Below are positions 18,892 through 29,209 of a stretch of 64,000 bases of DNA, one piece after another (within the stretch, counting starts at the first letter, position 1; each line of letters starts with the position of its first letter). The notes beneath the pieces were generated by a model. The model did not search any database, had not been told where the DNA came from, and saw nothing but the letters and a program-made list of their open reading frames with translations. The DNA comes from Phaseolibacter flectens ATCC 12775. GTDB taxonomy: Bacteria; Pseudomonadota; Gammaproteobacteria; Enterobacterales; Enterobacteriaceae. Both the position numbers and the translations under genes were made by a program. Location of the stretch: positions 1 to 64,000 of the forward strand of contig NZ_JAEE01000007.1 in NCBI RefSeq assembly GCF_000518745.1, read 5' to 3'.

Positions 18892-20061
18892 CTAATCACT
18901 GCCAAATAGATCGCGAGTATAAACTTTCTCCTTGACATCCATCAACTCATCAACCAAACGATTGGCAATGATCACGTCACACTGTTGCTTGAGTTGGTGT
19001 AGATCATGCGTCACGACAGAATTGAAAAAATGTGACTCTTTTAAAACCGGTTCGTAGACCATCACTTCCACACCTTTGGCTTTCAGGCGTTTCATTATTC
19101 CCTGAACGGCGGAAGCCCTGTAATTATCCGATCCCGCCTTCATCACCAAACGATAAATACCAACGCGCGTGGGGCTACGTTTTAAAATACTGTCCGCGAT
19201 AAAATCTTTACGTGTATGATTCGCATCGACAATCGCACTGACAATATTGTTAGGGACATTCTCATAATTGGCTCGCAATTGCTTGGTGTCTTTCGGTAAA
19301 CAGTAACCGCCATAACCAAATGAAGGATTGTTGTAATGGTCACCAATCCTCGGATCGAGTCCGATCCCTTCAATAATTTGCCGACTATTTAAGCCATGAT
19401 GCTCAGCATAACTGTCCAGTTCATTAAAGTAAGCAATACGCAATGCTAAATAGGTGTTAGCAAATAACTTGATCGCTTCCGCTTCGGTATCGTCAGTAAA
19501 TAATAGCGGGATCGCTTGTTTAATCGCGCCCTCACATAGCAGTTTGGCGAACGTTTTACCCTGTTCAGATTGGCTACCAACCACAATACGAGAGGGGTGT
19601 AAGTTATCATACAGCGCCCGTCCCTCGCGTAAAAATTCGGGTGAAAAAATAATATTGTCAACACCCAATCGTTGTTTAAGCTGACGTGTAAAACCAACAG
19701 GAATGGTCGACTTGATCACTATGGTGGCAGAAGGATTGATCGCTAACACATCATTAATCACCGACTCGACACTGCGAGTGTTAAAGTAATTAGTTTGAGG
19801 ATCATAGTCTGTGGGCGTTGCAACAATCACAAAGTGCGCACCTTGATAAGCCAAATACTTATCAGTCGTCGCCGTGAAATTGAGCTTTTTATGGGACAAA
19901 TAGTCTTCGATTTCTTGATCAACAATTGGCGATTTCTTTTGATTAAGTAATGCGACTTTATCTTGATCAATATCCAATGCAATGACTTCATTATGTTGAG
20001 CCAACAATATCCCATTCGACAGACCCACATAACCTGTTCCTGCAATCGCAATTTTCATCAT
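18892..20061 (-). CDS. ugd: UDP-glucose 6-dehydrogenase
   Basis: It oxidises UDP-glucose to UDP-glucuronate with two NAD+, supplying an acidic sugar for the polysaccharide. The Rossmann motif is [10 protein letters not shown] near the N terminus; the active site region reads [18 protein letters not shown] with the catalytic Cys; the C terminus [11 protein letters not shown] is identical to E. coli Ugd. Tandem ATGs at 20061 and 20058 fit the known N terminus; the longer open frame is not supported. It is the last gene of the capsule operon, 246 bases after rfbD, so it may also have its own promoter. Confidence 0.96.
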   Translation of the reverse strand: MMKIAIAGTGYVGLSNGILLAQHNEVIALDIDQDKVALLNQKKSPIVDQEIEDYLSHKKLNFTATTDKYLAYQGAHFVIVATPTDYDPQTNYFNTRSVESVINDVLAINPSATIVIKSTIPVGFTRQLKQRLGVDNIIFSPEFLREGRALYDNLHPSRIVVGSQSEQGKTFAKLLCEGAIKQAIPLLFTDDTEAEAIKLFANTYLALRIAYFNELDSYAEHHGLNSRQIIEGIGLDPRIGDHYNNPSFGYGGYCLPKDTKQLRANYENVPNNIVSAIVDANHTRKDFIADSILKRSPTRVGIYRLVMKAGSDNYRASAVQGIMKRLKAKGVEVMVYEPVLKESHFFNSVVTHDLHQLKQQCDVIIANRLVDELMDVKEKVYTRDLFGSD

Positions 20062-20306
20062 ATTTATCTTTATCCCAAAATAGTCCTGGTGCGACTGAAT
20101 CAACGTGACATCAACCATCCAGTGATAACCTGAGTTATCCCTTCCAGTGATACATGTCATGTACGCTAAGTATAATTAATCAGTACACGTCTAATCAGAA
20201 ACAGTATACACCGTCCTTCATTGTTGTTGGATGAAAAGAGTGGCACGGTTTCTATTGAATGACCGCCATTTCCCTCATATGAACAACAGAATGGCGCTCT
20301 CCAAAC

Positions 20307-21173
20307 TTAGCTTGCCATTTCAGGCAAGCGTGCGATGACGTGCTCAAGGGCTTGCTGCCAATCCGATGGCGGATAATATGCCTGAATTCGTTGTGAAGAC
20401 ATGACTGAATATGCCGGCCGTTTGGCAGGCGTTGGGTACTGTTCACTGCGGATCCCTTGTACCTTGGGCGGCGTAGATAAAAACGGTTGCTTGGCGGCAC
20501 AGCAGAAAATCTGTTGTGCAAACTGTGCCCAACTGACTTCTTTATCACCACAATAATGATAAATTCCCCCCGGAGCCTGATTATCAATTAAAGCAAGGAT
20601 CGCACTGGCCAAATCGCCAGCATAGGTCGGGCATCCTCGCTGATCATTCACCACATTCAACTCAGTACGTTGTGAAGCGAGACGTAGCATGGTTTTCACA
20701 AAATTCTGTCCATACTCACTGAATACCCAAGCAGTTCGAATGATTATCGCATCCGGTAACAGTGCCTGGACAAGCAGCTCGCCTGCCAATTTTGTCCGTC
20801 CATAAACCCCAATGGGATGAACAGGATCACACTCAAGATAAGGCGTTTTACCCGTCCCATCAAAAACGTAATCTGTTGAAATATGAATGAATTTCGCACC
20901 AACCTGTCTGGCATAACGGGCCAATAATGCCGGCCCATGGGCATTAACTGCAATCGCTTGCTCTGGCTCCGATTCCGCTTTATCCACCGCCGTATAAGCC
21001 GCCGCATTAATAATAATTTGAGGTTTAAACTCAGTCACTACGCTTTCGATGGCCGATTCACTGCGGATATCAAGCTGAGACGCAGTGGTGGCGCGCAGCT
21101 GTATCTCTGCGGGCATACGATCCTGCAAACAACGCCCCAGTTGACCATTGGCACCGATAAGCAGTATTTTCAT
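20307..21173 (-). CDS. rfbD: dTDP-4-dehydrorhamnose reductase
   Basis: This short-chain reductase makes dTDP-L-rhamnose in the last step of the Rml pathway. It shows the nucleotide-binding GANGQLGRCL, the NAAAYTAVDKAE segment, STDYVFDG and the catalytic YGRTKLAGE (YxxxK). Length 288 is normal. Its start overlaps the preceding glycosyltransferase stop by 4 bases (ATGA), so they are translationally coupled. It is separated from rfbB, rfbA and rfbC by about 8 kb of polymer genes, whereas these four genes usually stand together. Confidence 0.95.
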   Translation of the reverse strand: MKILLIGANGQLGRCLQDRMPAEIQLRATTASQLDIRSESAIESVVTEFKPQIIINAAAYTAVDKAESEPEQAIAVNAHGPALLARYARQVGAKFIHISTDYVFDGTGKTPYLECDPVHPIGVYGRTKLAGELLVQALLPDAIIIRTAWVFSEYGQNFVKTMLRLASQRTELNVVNDQRGCPTYAGDLASAILALIDNQAPGGIYHYCGDKEVSWAQFAQQIFCCAAKQPFLSTPPKVQGIRSEQYPTPAKRPAYSVMSSQRIQAYYPPSDWQQALEHVIARLPEMAS

Positions 21174-22357
21174 TTTTCAGGTTCCTTATCAAAGGGATGA
21201 TTGACTTTCTCGAACGGAAGGCTTGCGTTGTTCTGTTTTTTCTGTTGGCGGATAAACTGTTGCGCAACACGATTCACCACATGGTCAAGATAAAACGACT
21301 GCAAATTATTTGTGATGGGTGTGTGCCAATCTCGATCAATAATACGTTGCAGTTGTTGGCTTGCCGTCTCAAGTTGCAATGACATGATCTCCCCTTTACA
21401 GTGGGCTTTTTGCAATAAATCTTTTGCCACGCCAACCTCCGTGGTTAGAAGATAGTTATCAAAATACGCCGCCTCTAACAAGGCCAGCCCAAAACTTTCT
21501 GTGAAAGATGAAAATAAAAACACCTTCGCGATCTGATAGTAATGGTCACGCTCTGCTTTATTTTCAATATGCCCCATAAACTGAATTTTTTGTCGCAACT
21601 GCGGATGACGGATAAAAAAGTCATCCAAGAACGGCTGAAAACTTGGCTCAATCGAACCCAAAAAGATCATTGTCCACTGTTTTAAATCGACAGTTGCCAA
21701 CAATTTTAATAAAAATTGACTGTTTTTTTCATCACTGCCAATCCGTGCCACATTTAACAACATGTTTTGTTTTGGCACTGACGGGGTTTCTCGCTGTATC
21801 GGTTCAATCCCATTGGCGATATACATGATCTGTTTAGCGCGCCTTTTAACCCACTGATTATCAGTAAGTAACTGATATGACTGAGTCGTTTCCACGGAAA
21901 TCAAATCTAGGGCAGGTAACAGGTAAAACGTCACCACCTGTTTTAGCCACTGTTTTGGCGAACCTCTGCCAGCTCGGAACTGCCGTGCTTCATGCCATGA
22001 CATGTCCCCTTTCAAGTAGACAAATCCCGACCGATTCTGTTTTTTATAATACGCGGCAAGCCATAAACTATACCAGCGTAAATGAAACAGCATGAGTAAC
22101 CGGATAGCGCCCGCGTGTTGCTGTAGATACTGACGCTGGGCTTTCAATGCGTTTCTCGTATTAAATTCTGCCCCTGAGCGTAAATTAACAAAATAACACT
22201 GAGAATAAGAAGGAAAATCAATATCTTCGGGGTGATCATAGACGATTTCAAGTTTCAACTCAACTTGTTGACTCAGATGCCAAGCAAACAAAAAAACATC
22301 CTTAACCAAGTGTTGTCGAGTAAAACGTGGGAATAAAAGGCAAAGTTTATCCATCAT
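21170..22357 (-). CDS. Glycosyltransferase, GT-B fold (probable GT4-like)
   Basis: A cytoplasmic or membrane-peripheral sugar transferase of 395 residues. The second half carries the GT-B donor-binding pattern (NVARIGSDEKNSQFLLKLL, then FLFSSFTESFGLALLEAAYF with the conserved Glu). The N-terminal acceptor domain is divergent. ATG at 22357 with AGG upstream is chosen over a TTG one codon earlier. Sugar donor and linkage cannot be read from the sequence. Confidence 0.85.
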   Translation of the reverse strand: MMDKLCLLFPRFTRQHLVKDVFLFAWHLSQQVELKLEIVYDHPEDIDFPSYSQCYFVNLRSGAEFNTRNALKAQRQYLQQHAGAIRLLMLFHLRWYSLWLAAYYKKQNRSGFVYLKGDMSWHEARQFRAGRGSPKQWLKQVVTFYLLPALDLISVETTQSYQLLTDNQWVKRRAKQIMYIANGIEPIQRETPSVPKQNMLLNVARIGSDEKNSQFLLKLLATVDLKQWTMIFLGSIEPSFQPFLDDFFIRHPQLRQKIQFMGHIENKAERDHYYQIAKVFLFSSFTESFGLALLEAAYFDNYLLTTEVGVAKDLLQKAHCKGEIMSLQLETASQQLQRIIDRDWHTPITNNLQSFYLDHVVNRVAQQFIRQQKKQNNASLPFEKVNHPFDKEPEK

Positions 22358-22428
22358 CAAAAAACCTGTGAGTTAGGGATGTGGCCATTGTCTCTTTATC
22401 ACTGGTGACAACGGCTGATCGTGCGATC

Positions 22429-23850
22429 TTACAATGCGCCAATCTGTGCTTGATTAAAAGGCTGTTTTGAGAAAACGGCAACTGGCTCACTGCCCAAGAC
22501 ATAACTGGACGAGGAGGTCTGCTGGCTGAGATCCCATCGCTCAAGTAATTGACCTTGGTTTAAGCGAAGACGCCGTTGCTGCTGTTTTTCACGACTATTT
22601 TGCCAGATCACCGTCGCATACGGATAGGCCGCCTTACCCGTGGTATCCTTCAATTGGTAGAATTCTACCCCATTGTCATCAATAGCATGGGTCACTAACG
22701 CGCGGTTTTTCATCGCATCAACCGCCATTGCATAGGCCAGTAACCGAGGCTTAGCTTGCCAACGCATGTCGAATAAGCCTTGGGTGTAACCTTCAGGATA
22801 AGTATAAGGCTCAACTAAACCGTCTCTGGCCATAAAATAATCAATGTGGGGCAGATTATTAATATAAAATCCTCGGGCAAATATTTTGATAATCGTATCT
22901 GGTGCCGAGCGGAAGAGCGCCTCATCAGTGATGTCCATTTGCTCACTGTCTATTAACGGCTTGACGATCTTGTTTTTCCGCAAGGTAGATTGCATAAAAG
23001 TCACTAACCCATCATCTTTCGGAAAGGTGAAATGATGCAATGAATAACTGTCACTGTACTTATCTATTCCTGCGGCGAAGGATTCATCAATAAATTCACG
23101 TCCCGTATGGGGTTTTTGGGGCGAATTATCTCGACTATACGTGCTTGAAAAGGCCATGGTTTGAATCGGAGAGTACTGTTTTATTAACGCCTCTTTTAAT
23201 AACTTCATTTCATCGACATACATACCCGGTGTCGAATGTAACCACCAGTGATCGGACGCATCGACTTCATTGGCCAATTCAAGGTACTCCACCTGATAAG
23301 GCTTTAAATAGGTGATAATAAAATCAAGATAGCTTTTGAAATGATTGATATAGGCTGGGGCAATCGCTGAACGAATGCTTTGGGGGAAACGACTGTATTT
23401 TCTTGGCGGATAACCAATTAAAAAGGTAACCTTAAAATGATACTTTTTTATCTCTGCCAATTGGTAATTTAATTCACTTAACTGGGTAAAACCACCAGCG
23501 TTATCACCAATTCGATGCCAATCTGCTGCCCCGCTTTTAATACTATCTACACCAATTTTAGAAAGTAAGCCATAGGCACGATCCGTCGAACCGTTTAATA
23601 CGCCATTATTTATAAACGGGTTATCCATGTTAACTACACCAAATTGATTGGTGTCTTGCTGACCAAACAATCCCTGATGTTGATTAATGCGTTTAATCAC
23701 TTCATCACTGCTATACTGTGTCGTTTTTTCAAGATCGGTCAGGGTTTTATTATATCTTTCGGCTGTTCTATCCAAAAATTTCAAGGCGATGCCTATTGCA
23801 AAAACGGAAATTATAGAACACACCAATAATACGACTTTCTTTTTTGACAT
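22429..23850 (-). CDS. Membrane-anchored glycoside hydrolase, clan GH-A type (PslG-like role)
   Basis: The 473-residue protein has an N-terminal membrane anchor (VVLLVCSIISVFAIGIAL) and a periplasmic TIM-barrel-like domain. Two glutamates sit in the places typical of retaining clan GH-A enzymes: E195 in LELANEVD after strand 4 (acid/base) and E303 in PLIDSEQMD after strand 7 (nucleophile), with SLHHF between. The clan includes PslG (GH39), a glycosidase encoded inside the Pseudomonas Psl polysaccharide cluster. It probably cleaves the polymer made by this locus, regulating its length or clearing it from the periplasm. Subfamily assignment is uncertain. GGAGTAATGT precedes the ATG. Confidence 0.75.
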   Translation of the reverse strand: MSKKKVVLLVCSIISVFAIGIALKFLDRTAERYNKTLTDLEKTTQYSSDEVIKRINQHQGLFGQQDTNQFGVVNMDNPFINNGVLNGSTDRAYGLLSKIGVDSIKSGAADWHRIGDNAGGFTQLSELNYQLAEIKKYHFKVTFLIGYPPRKYSRFPQSIRSAIAPAYINHFKSYLDFIITYLKPYQVEYLELANEVDASDHWWLHSTPGMYVDEMKLLKEALIKQYSPIQTMAFSSTYSRDNSPQKPHTGREFIDESFAAGIDKYSDSYSLHHFTFPKDDGLVTFMQSTLRKNKIVKPLIDSEQMDITDEALFRSAPDTIIKIFARGFYINNLPHIDYFMARDGLVEPYTYPEGYTQGLFDMRWQAKPRLLAYAMAVDAMKNRALVTHAIDDNGVEFYQLKDTTGKAAYPYATVIWQNSREKQQQRRLRLNQGQLLERWDLSQQTSSSSYVLGSEPVAVFSKQPFNQAQIGAL

Positions 23851-23866
23851 ACATTACTCCACACAC

Positions 23867-25006
23867 TTATAGGCAGCCATCGCTATTTATATCGCTTGTT
23901 TCATGCAGTATTTTGCATTTATTCATCACTTCTTGATTAATCTCATTGTCATCTGACCAAAATAATAAGTGAGATTTTGCCCCTTGATAGTACATGGGCG
24001 TCCAGATCGGGATGGTTGAAACCACAAGGACCACCGTACAGATAAACAGTTTTTTTAAACTGGTATTTAACCCTCTCCCCATCGAATGGATAAACTCATC
24101 AATTGAGTAAATAAAAACAGGAAAAAAATAGTAGCCGACTCTCACCAGTAAAGAACTGGTACGCGTTAGACTCAGCAAAAAAAGACTGCTATATGTTGAA
24201 AATCGCTGTTCTCCTGGCAGACGTAAGAAAAAAAAGTAGCCCATAAGAACAAGATAAACAAATAACATTTTCGAGTGAACAATAAAACTGATGATATTAT
24301 TATCTACCTCAGTATAAAGCAGGCCATATGCGGCAAATTTACTGTGTAACACCTCAATCACGAGCAAAACATCTGGATGGGTCAATAAAAAAACAAACCC
24401 AAGATACAGGCAGGATGACAAAAGAAAAGACAAAATCATCTCTTTGTTATTCTTAGCGAGAATAACAAAGTAAAATAAAGAGAGTAATGCTGAAAGATGA
24501 AACAATGCTGCAACAAAAATCGTTAACAAGAATTTTTTTCGTTGTGAATAATAATAACGAGTAAATCCCCAAAAAACGATTGCTAAAGCTAATCCTTGTC
24601 TGATTTGCTCGGTAAACATAAAAAAGCCAAGAAAAGAAAAAATAGCAAAAAAAGCAAAAGAGGGATTTTTGAAAACCTTGCAAGCAGAATACAATAAATA
24701 ATAGACTACGCTGTTCACAAGAAAACTATAAAAATTGAAGCTGACACCCAACCACAGGCATAATTTCATAATAAAAATAAAACCCGGATCATGGAAAAAG
24801 GCATCATGCCCAGCCCCTAAAGCCTGATAAGATTGATAGTAATTTAACCAGTCGTAGGCATAGCCATAAGTGAAGCTAAAATAACTACCAACAATCAGTG
24901 CAGATAAGGTAAATAACTGACGACTTTCAACCAGCGCACAAAGAAATAGAAAAAATGAGAATATAAAGAATATCAAGTCAAAACCCCTATTTTTCTGTTT
25001 TATCAA
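23867..25006 (-). CDS. wzy: Wzy polysaccharide polymerase, EpsG family
   Basis: The 379-residue protein is almost entirely hydrophobic with about ten helices. EpsG-family motifs are visible: YDWLNYYQSYQ near residue 50, FTEQIRQGLALA near 130 and FHLSALLSLFYF near 165. In Wzx/Wzy pathways this periplasm-facing enzyme joins lipid-linked repeat units. The frame opens with TTG at 25006; no in-frame ATG lies near, and the ribosome-binding site is weak. The 126-base gap to the upstream gene is larger than most here. Confidence 0.82.
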   Translation of the reverse strand: MIKQKNRGFDLIFFIFSFFLFLCALVESRQLFTLSALIVGSYFSFTYGYAYDWLNYYQSYQALGAGHDAFFHDPGFIFIMKLCLWLGVSFNFYSFLVNSVVYYLLYSACKVFKNPSFAFFAIFSFLGFFMFTEQIRQGLALAIVFWGFTRYYYSQRKKFLLTIFVAALFHLSALLSLFYFVILAKNNKEMILSFLLSSCLYLGFVFLLTHPDVLLVIEVLHSKFAAYGLLYTEVDNNIISFIVHSKMLFVYLVLMGYFFFLRLPGEQRFSTYSSLFLLSLTRTSSLLVRVGYYFFPVFIYSIDEFIHSMGRGLNTSLKKLFICTVVLVVSTIPIWTPMYYQGAKSHLLFWSDDNEINQEVMNKCKILHETSDINSDGCL

Positions 25007-25132
25007 TAATTACTTTGATATTCTACTCACTTACAAAAGGCTATATTTCATCAAAAAACCAGAGTGACTTCTCTGAGGTCATCATCCTATAAATAGGACA
25101 TATCTCCCAAATGGGCCATAGCAGGATCTGAT

Positions 25133-26206
25133 TCAAAGTACCGCAGAGAGTATCCCCTGCCATGAAAAATGCTTAACGGCATAATCATGTTCAATCAAAC
25201 TCAGATCCTCAGGCAGTCCCTGATACCAATTGATGACACCTTGAATATCAATCGGACTTTCATCCGCCGGACAGTGATAAATAAAAGGTAAGTTCGCCTC
25301 AAACGCACTATCATGGTGGCTCATAAGAAAAGGTAACCCCATTAATGTATATTCTTTAGATTTAATCGAGCTATTGAAGTTATTACCACTCCGATGCCGT
25401 CCTAATGAATCAACAGCAATAACATTCCCCTGAATCAGAGATTGAATTTGCTGACTGTTTTTCGAACCAGTAAAGATAATTCGCGGTGAGTTTGCAGCAA
25501 TCTTTTTCAAGCGACCCCACTCAGGCTCAGTATCACCAATAATGGTCAACGTGACCTCAGTGCTGCCTTGGTAGGCAAGGATGCCTTTAATCAGTCGATC
25601 ATAACCATGCCAATAGGAAAGGTTGGCAATCGCCAATAACATAATTTTATTATTCTCTTTCTTTTGTGGTTTGATATACATCGCGGGATCCAGCGCAATA
25701 CCATTGATAATATTTTTTACCGGCCGTTGATAGAGCGTCTTAACATCACTGCCAATACACAATAGGGTATCAATTTTTTTAGCCACTTTTTTCATCTGAT
25801 TTTCAAATAAAAAATCCGAGACTTTGTCCCTAAAAGTCATGACTTCATTACGAAATGGCCAAGTGGGAATTTCCATAAAAATCGTTTCAGCTCCACGTTG
25901 GCGCAATATTGTCACTAACTTGGCGAAGGCCAATGAATACAATCCACCATGCGGTTTCCGAATATAAACCTTATCATAGCGGCTATGCAATAAGCGGCTG
26001 AGTTTATAAAAACACAAGTACCGATGAAATAGGGGGAATTCAGCGCGGCTGGAACCGGTTTCAATGACCAGTTGTCCTCCGACACCAAGATAGGTGAAAT
26101 CAACCTGATAGCCCATCGCTCGTAAACTGTTGACTTGAGCACTGATTTTTTTCCACACGCCATTGGCAGGATCTTCGGAAATATGTGTCAAAAATAATAA
26201 CTGCAT
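25133..26206 (-). CDS. Glycosyltransferase, GT4-like (GT-B fold)
   Basis: The 357-residue protein has a Rossmann-like start (LLFLTHISEDPANGVWKKI) and a C-terminal donor domain with ANLSYWHGYDRLIKGI, TLTIIGDTEPEWGRL and SKEYTLMGLPFL, where the Glu of the EX7E-type region is placed as in GT4 enzymes. It overlaps the upstream GT2 gene by 1 base (TGATG), so the two are coupled. Substrate unknown. Confidence 0.85.
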   Translation of the reverse strand: MQLLFLTHISEDPANGVWKKISAQVNSLRAMGYQVDFTYLGVGGQLVIETGSSRAEFPLFHRYLCFYKLSRLLHSRYDKVYIRKPHGGLYSLAFAKLVTILRQRGAETIFMEIPTWPFRNEVMTFRDKVSDFLFENQMKKVAKKIDTLLCIGSDVKTLYQRPVKNIINGIALDPAMYIKPQKKENNKIMLLAIANLSYWHGYDRLIKGILAYQGSTEVTLTIIGDTEPEWGRLKKIAANSPRIIFTGSKNSQQIQSLIQGNVIAVDSLGRHRSGNNFNSSIKSKEYTLMGLPFLMSHHDSAFEANLPFIYHCPADESPIDIQGVINWYQGLPEDLSLIEHDYAVKHFSWQGILSAVL

Positions 26207-27030
26207 CAGGCATTTTTCCTTTCAACAAAACGAACATACAAATATTTGCTCAGTGCAAAAGGCAAAGCTCGCCACTTGTAACGCAAAGCGACATTGAGAT
26301 CATTACGGGCTGAATAGTATTTTGCTTGGTAACGGACTTTGCCACGGCAGTTATCCCAACCTCGACAATGCAATGCAGTCACAGAACGTATGATTCGACT
26401 ACGATAATGAAAACGCCTTAGTCGCAATGAAAGCTCGATATCTTCTTTATACATAAAATAATTTTCGTCAAAACCAACCTGCCCTGTCACAGTTTTAGCA
26501 CGAGCTAATGCTTGACCTTTCACGAGGAAAAATGCACCACAAATTGCCTCATAATGACAGTGACGGGGCGCGACTTCTTGAACTGGCAGACGAATATCCT
26601 GCCAACGCCCATAGAAATTACATTTGATACCTAATGAATCATAGACTGCTTTATTCTTTTTATGAGTGAAGTCATATCCGATCAGCGGTACGGAGAAAAA
26701 ATGGTATTGTTCATACTCTTTGCTGGTGATGATGTGAATCAGCTTAGAATAGGCATCCGCTTCAATTCTCGCATCTGGATTTAAAAATAATACCGAATCA
26801 AATTCTGCACACTGCTTCAGTGCCAAATTATTTGCTTTAGCAAAACCGACATTACTGGTATAGATTATATTTGCATGCTGCTCAAAAGGTTGAAGGTACG
26901 CCGTATCTGATGAACCAGAATCCACAATAGTAACCTGACAAAGCGGGTGATTGAGCAGAGGCTCCACACACCAACTGAGGTAGTTAGCACTATTATGGGT
27001 GACTATCACTACCAGATTTTTCTTACTCAT
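26206..27030 (-). CDS. Glycosyltransferase family 2, rhamnosyltransferase-like
   Basis: The 274-residue GT-A enzyme shows VIVTHNSANYLSWCV, the nucleotide-binding DSGSSD, NVGFAKANNLALK, the DxD-like LNPDARIE and a membrane-facing YMYKEDIELSLRLRR segment with the catalytic-base ED. This resembles WbbL-type enzymes that transfer rhamnose from dTDP-L-rhamnose, which this locus makes. The specific donor is inference. Confidence 0.85.
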   Translation of the reverse strand: MSKKNLVVIVTHNSANYLSWCVEPLLNHPLCQVTIVDSGSSDTAYLQPFEQHANIIYTSNVGFAKANNLALKQCAEFDSVLFLNPDARIEADAYSKLIHIITSKEYEQYHFFSVPLIGYDFTHKKNKAVYDSLGIKCNFYGRWQDIRLPVQEVAPRHCHYEAICGAFFLVKGQALARAKTVTGQVGFDENYFMYKEDIELSLRLRRFHYRSRIIRSVTALHCRGWDNCRGKVRYQAKYYSARNDLNVALRYKWRALPFALSKYLYVRFVERKNA

Positions 27031-27044
27031 TTTTCATTCCTGGT

Positions 27045-28298
27045 TCAATAATTCATAATAAATAGTTCATAGGCAATAGTTAAAAATGCTGAGTAAACAA
27101 AAAGAGTTGTGATTGGGTTGCTTTTTTTTATCCAATAGTAATAGGCGAGACACAGCATAGCCTCTGTGATCACGAAATAACCGAGGCACGCCTCCAAAGG
27201 ATGGTGTAAAACCTTAAGATAATAAGCTGCTAATAGTAATATTAAATAAATAATAATACCAAACAGATTAGTCTTAATAATGCAAGCTTGGCCGCCATTA
27301 ATTGAAATAAAATTAGACAGCGATCCATAAATAAAAGTGATAAAGATAATAGGTGAAGCATAGAGTAATAAATGTGGTAGCTGATGGTATTTGCTAATAC
27401 CAAAAATATTGACGACCCATGGAAAACACAGAGGCAAAAGAATCGACACCACTAAAGCAGGAAGAGAAAATAAAGTAAAAAACCGCTTATCGAAATTAAA
27501 ATTTTTATGCTCTTTAAATCTAGGTATGACAGAAGATATCAGAGAGGTCTGAATAAAATACAGTGGTGTGATAAATTTAAATACGGCGAGATACAATGCA
27601 ACATCCGTGATTGAATAAAAGACGTTCAGGAATGTGATGCCAATTTTATTGTAAAGGGTGTTAACCAAAAACACACCAAAAAAAGGTAAAGTCGATGTGT
27701 TGATCCCTCGACTCTTCTCAACATCAATCAGTTGACCAATCGTTTTCTGTCTGAAGAAAAAAAGCAACGCCACTAAAGCATTCCAGGCCAAGACGAAGAG
27801 GATCATCTGGTAAACACTCAACGTGAGAATGTTTATCGACACCACAATACCGACAAAAAGAATGACGGCATAACTGATATCACGATAAATTATCCTTTTA
27901 CGATAACCATTGACCAAATCCTCAACCCAATAAGGCAGGATTAAGGATGCAATCGTCATCGAGATGGACATGGGGAGAATGATCGTCATCGGGATTTTAA
28001 ATAGCAATCCAATCAATAATGTACTGACAATGCACCAGAAACTGCCAAACAACAATTGATAGGGTAATAAGATTTCGGTCCCAGTCCCCGTTTTTAATTC
28101 TCTAGCATAAAAGTTCCTGAAAGTGCCTGTGACAATCATGTTACACATGGCCAGCGCTTCAAACGACAAAGAGTACACACCATATTGCTGGATGGTTAAT
28201 TTTCTCATCAAATATATCTGAGTTAGAAAGCTGAATAATTGTGCGATGATGGAACTACTCAGAAAGGAAAGAGCGGCAGTGATAATTCGCTTATCCAT
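27045..28298 (-). CDS. wzx: Wzx repeat-unit flippase
   Basis: A 417-residue polytopic membrane protein of the MOP/PST superfamily, with about twelve hydrophobic helices and the typical N-terminal start (ALSFLSSSIIAQLFSFLTQI). It would move undecaprenyl-linked repeat units across the inner membrane. It is the only such protein in the locus and stands beside one Wzy candidate, as required for a Wzx/Wzy pathway. ATG start; 8-base gap from the preceding gene. Confidence 0.88.
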   Translation of the reverse strand: MDKRIITAALSFLSSSIIAQLFSFLTQIYLMRKLTIQQYGVYSLSFEALAMCNMIVTGTFRNFYARELKTGTGTEILLPYQLLFGSFWCIVSTLLIGLLFKIPMTIILPMSISMTIASLILPYWVEDLVNGYRKRIIYRDISYAVILFVGIVVSINILTLSVYQMILFVLAWNALVALLFFFRQKTIGQLIDVEKSRGINTSTLPFFGVFLVNTLYNKIGITFLNVFYSITDVALYLAVFKFITPLYFIQTSLISSVIPRFKEHKNFNFDKRFFTLFSLPALVVSILLPLCFPWVVNIFGISKYHQLPHLLLYASPIIFITFIYGSLSNFISINGGQACIIKTNLFGIIIYLILLLAAYYLKVLHHPLEACLGYFVITEAMLCLAYYYWIKKSNPITTLFVYSAFLTIAYELFIMNY

Positions 28299-28306
28299 GA
28301 TTAAGC

Positions 28307-29167
28307 CTATTTATTACAACGGGGATGCCTGCCAGTATAAAAAACTTGAACAAGCAATATTAAGGCTTTCATATCACCACGGCATAAGGATTTAACCAAT
28401 AGGCGAAAGAAAGTCTCGATTTTTGATTTTTCTTTTTCTGGATAGAATTTCACTGTTAATATTCTATCAATCATTCTTTCCCTGAACCTAAAAGCAGTCA
28501 ATTTGTTACTTTCCACTCTAGACAAAGAATGTGTTATTGTCCCTTTATTACTGATCGTGATAGGGATACCTAATTCTTTTAATCTGGCAATGTTTTTAAA
28601 AAAACAAGTGTCAATGCCATACAACGCAAAACGTGGATCAAACAGAGGAAGACCTTGACGATGAAATTTATTAATCAGCTGATGACTCAGCATCATTCCT
28701 GAACTGATCGACATCACAGATTCAGACTGGTTGAGATCACAGGCTTCACCTTGAATCACTATCCCATTCGCTTTGGGGTAATATTTATTACCATCACCAG
28801 CGATAATAGAAGGCAAAATCAGATCTTGTTTGCTTTTCGCTAAATAGAGTAACAAGTCGTTAATATCAAATTCTGAATCATCATCAAAAATGATATAGTT
28901 TTTATAGCCTTGAAAATCGTTAATCACCTCATTATAGACATGGCTTAACGGTTTATTTTCTAAAAACTCTTGAATAATAACTTTATCAAATTTTATTCTG
29001 ATGAAATCCAATAAGGGATCCTGCCAATCTATCCCTTGAGGTCCATTATTAACAATCACAAGGCTATCCGTAGGGTCTGTTCTCGGCAAAAAACTTTGTA
29101 ACGTTTTTGATTCGCTAAGTTTTTTATCATAAAGTATAACAATAAATAAATTGCCCTTTGCTGGCAT
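28307..29167 (-). CDS. Glycosyltransferase family 2-like protein
   Basis: ATG at 29167 follows AGAGG at good spacing; the frame extends upstream to a TTG adjoining the rfbC stop but that part is probably untranslated. The 286-residue product has a GT-A pattern with the metal-binding IIFDDDSEFD (DDD in place of DxD) near residue 110, and a later ALYGIDTCFF segment. It is more divergent than the other GT2 members. Donor unknown. Confidence 0.75.
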   Translation of the reverse strand: MPAKGNLFIVILYDKKLSESKTLQSFLPRTDPTDSLVIVNNGPQGIDWQDPLLDFIRIKFDKVIIQEFLENKPLSHVYNEVINDFQGYKNYIIFDDDSEFDINDLLLYLAKSKQDLILPSIIAGDGNKYYPKANGIVIQGEACDLNQSESVMSISSGMMLSHQLINKFHRQGLPLFDPRFALYGIDTCFFKNIARLKELGIPITISNKGTITHSLSRVESNKLTAFRFRERMIDRILTVKFYPEKEKSKIETFFRLLVKSLCRGDMKALILLVQVFYTGRHPRCNK

Positions 29168-29209
29168 GGCGACCTCTGTATTTATTGAATGGCAGAATGC
29201 CGAATACAA

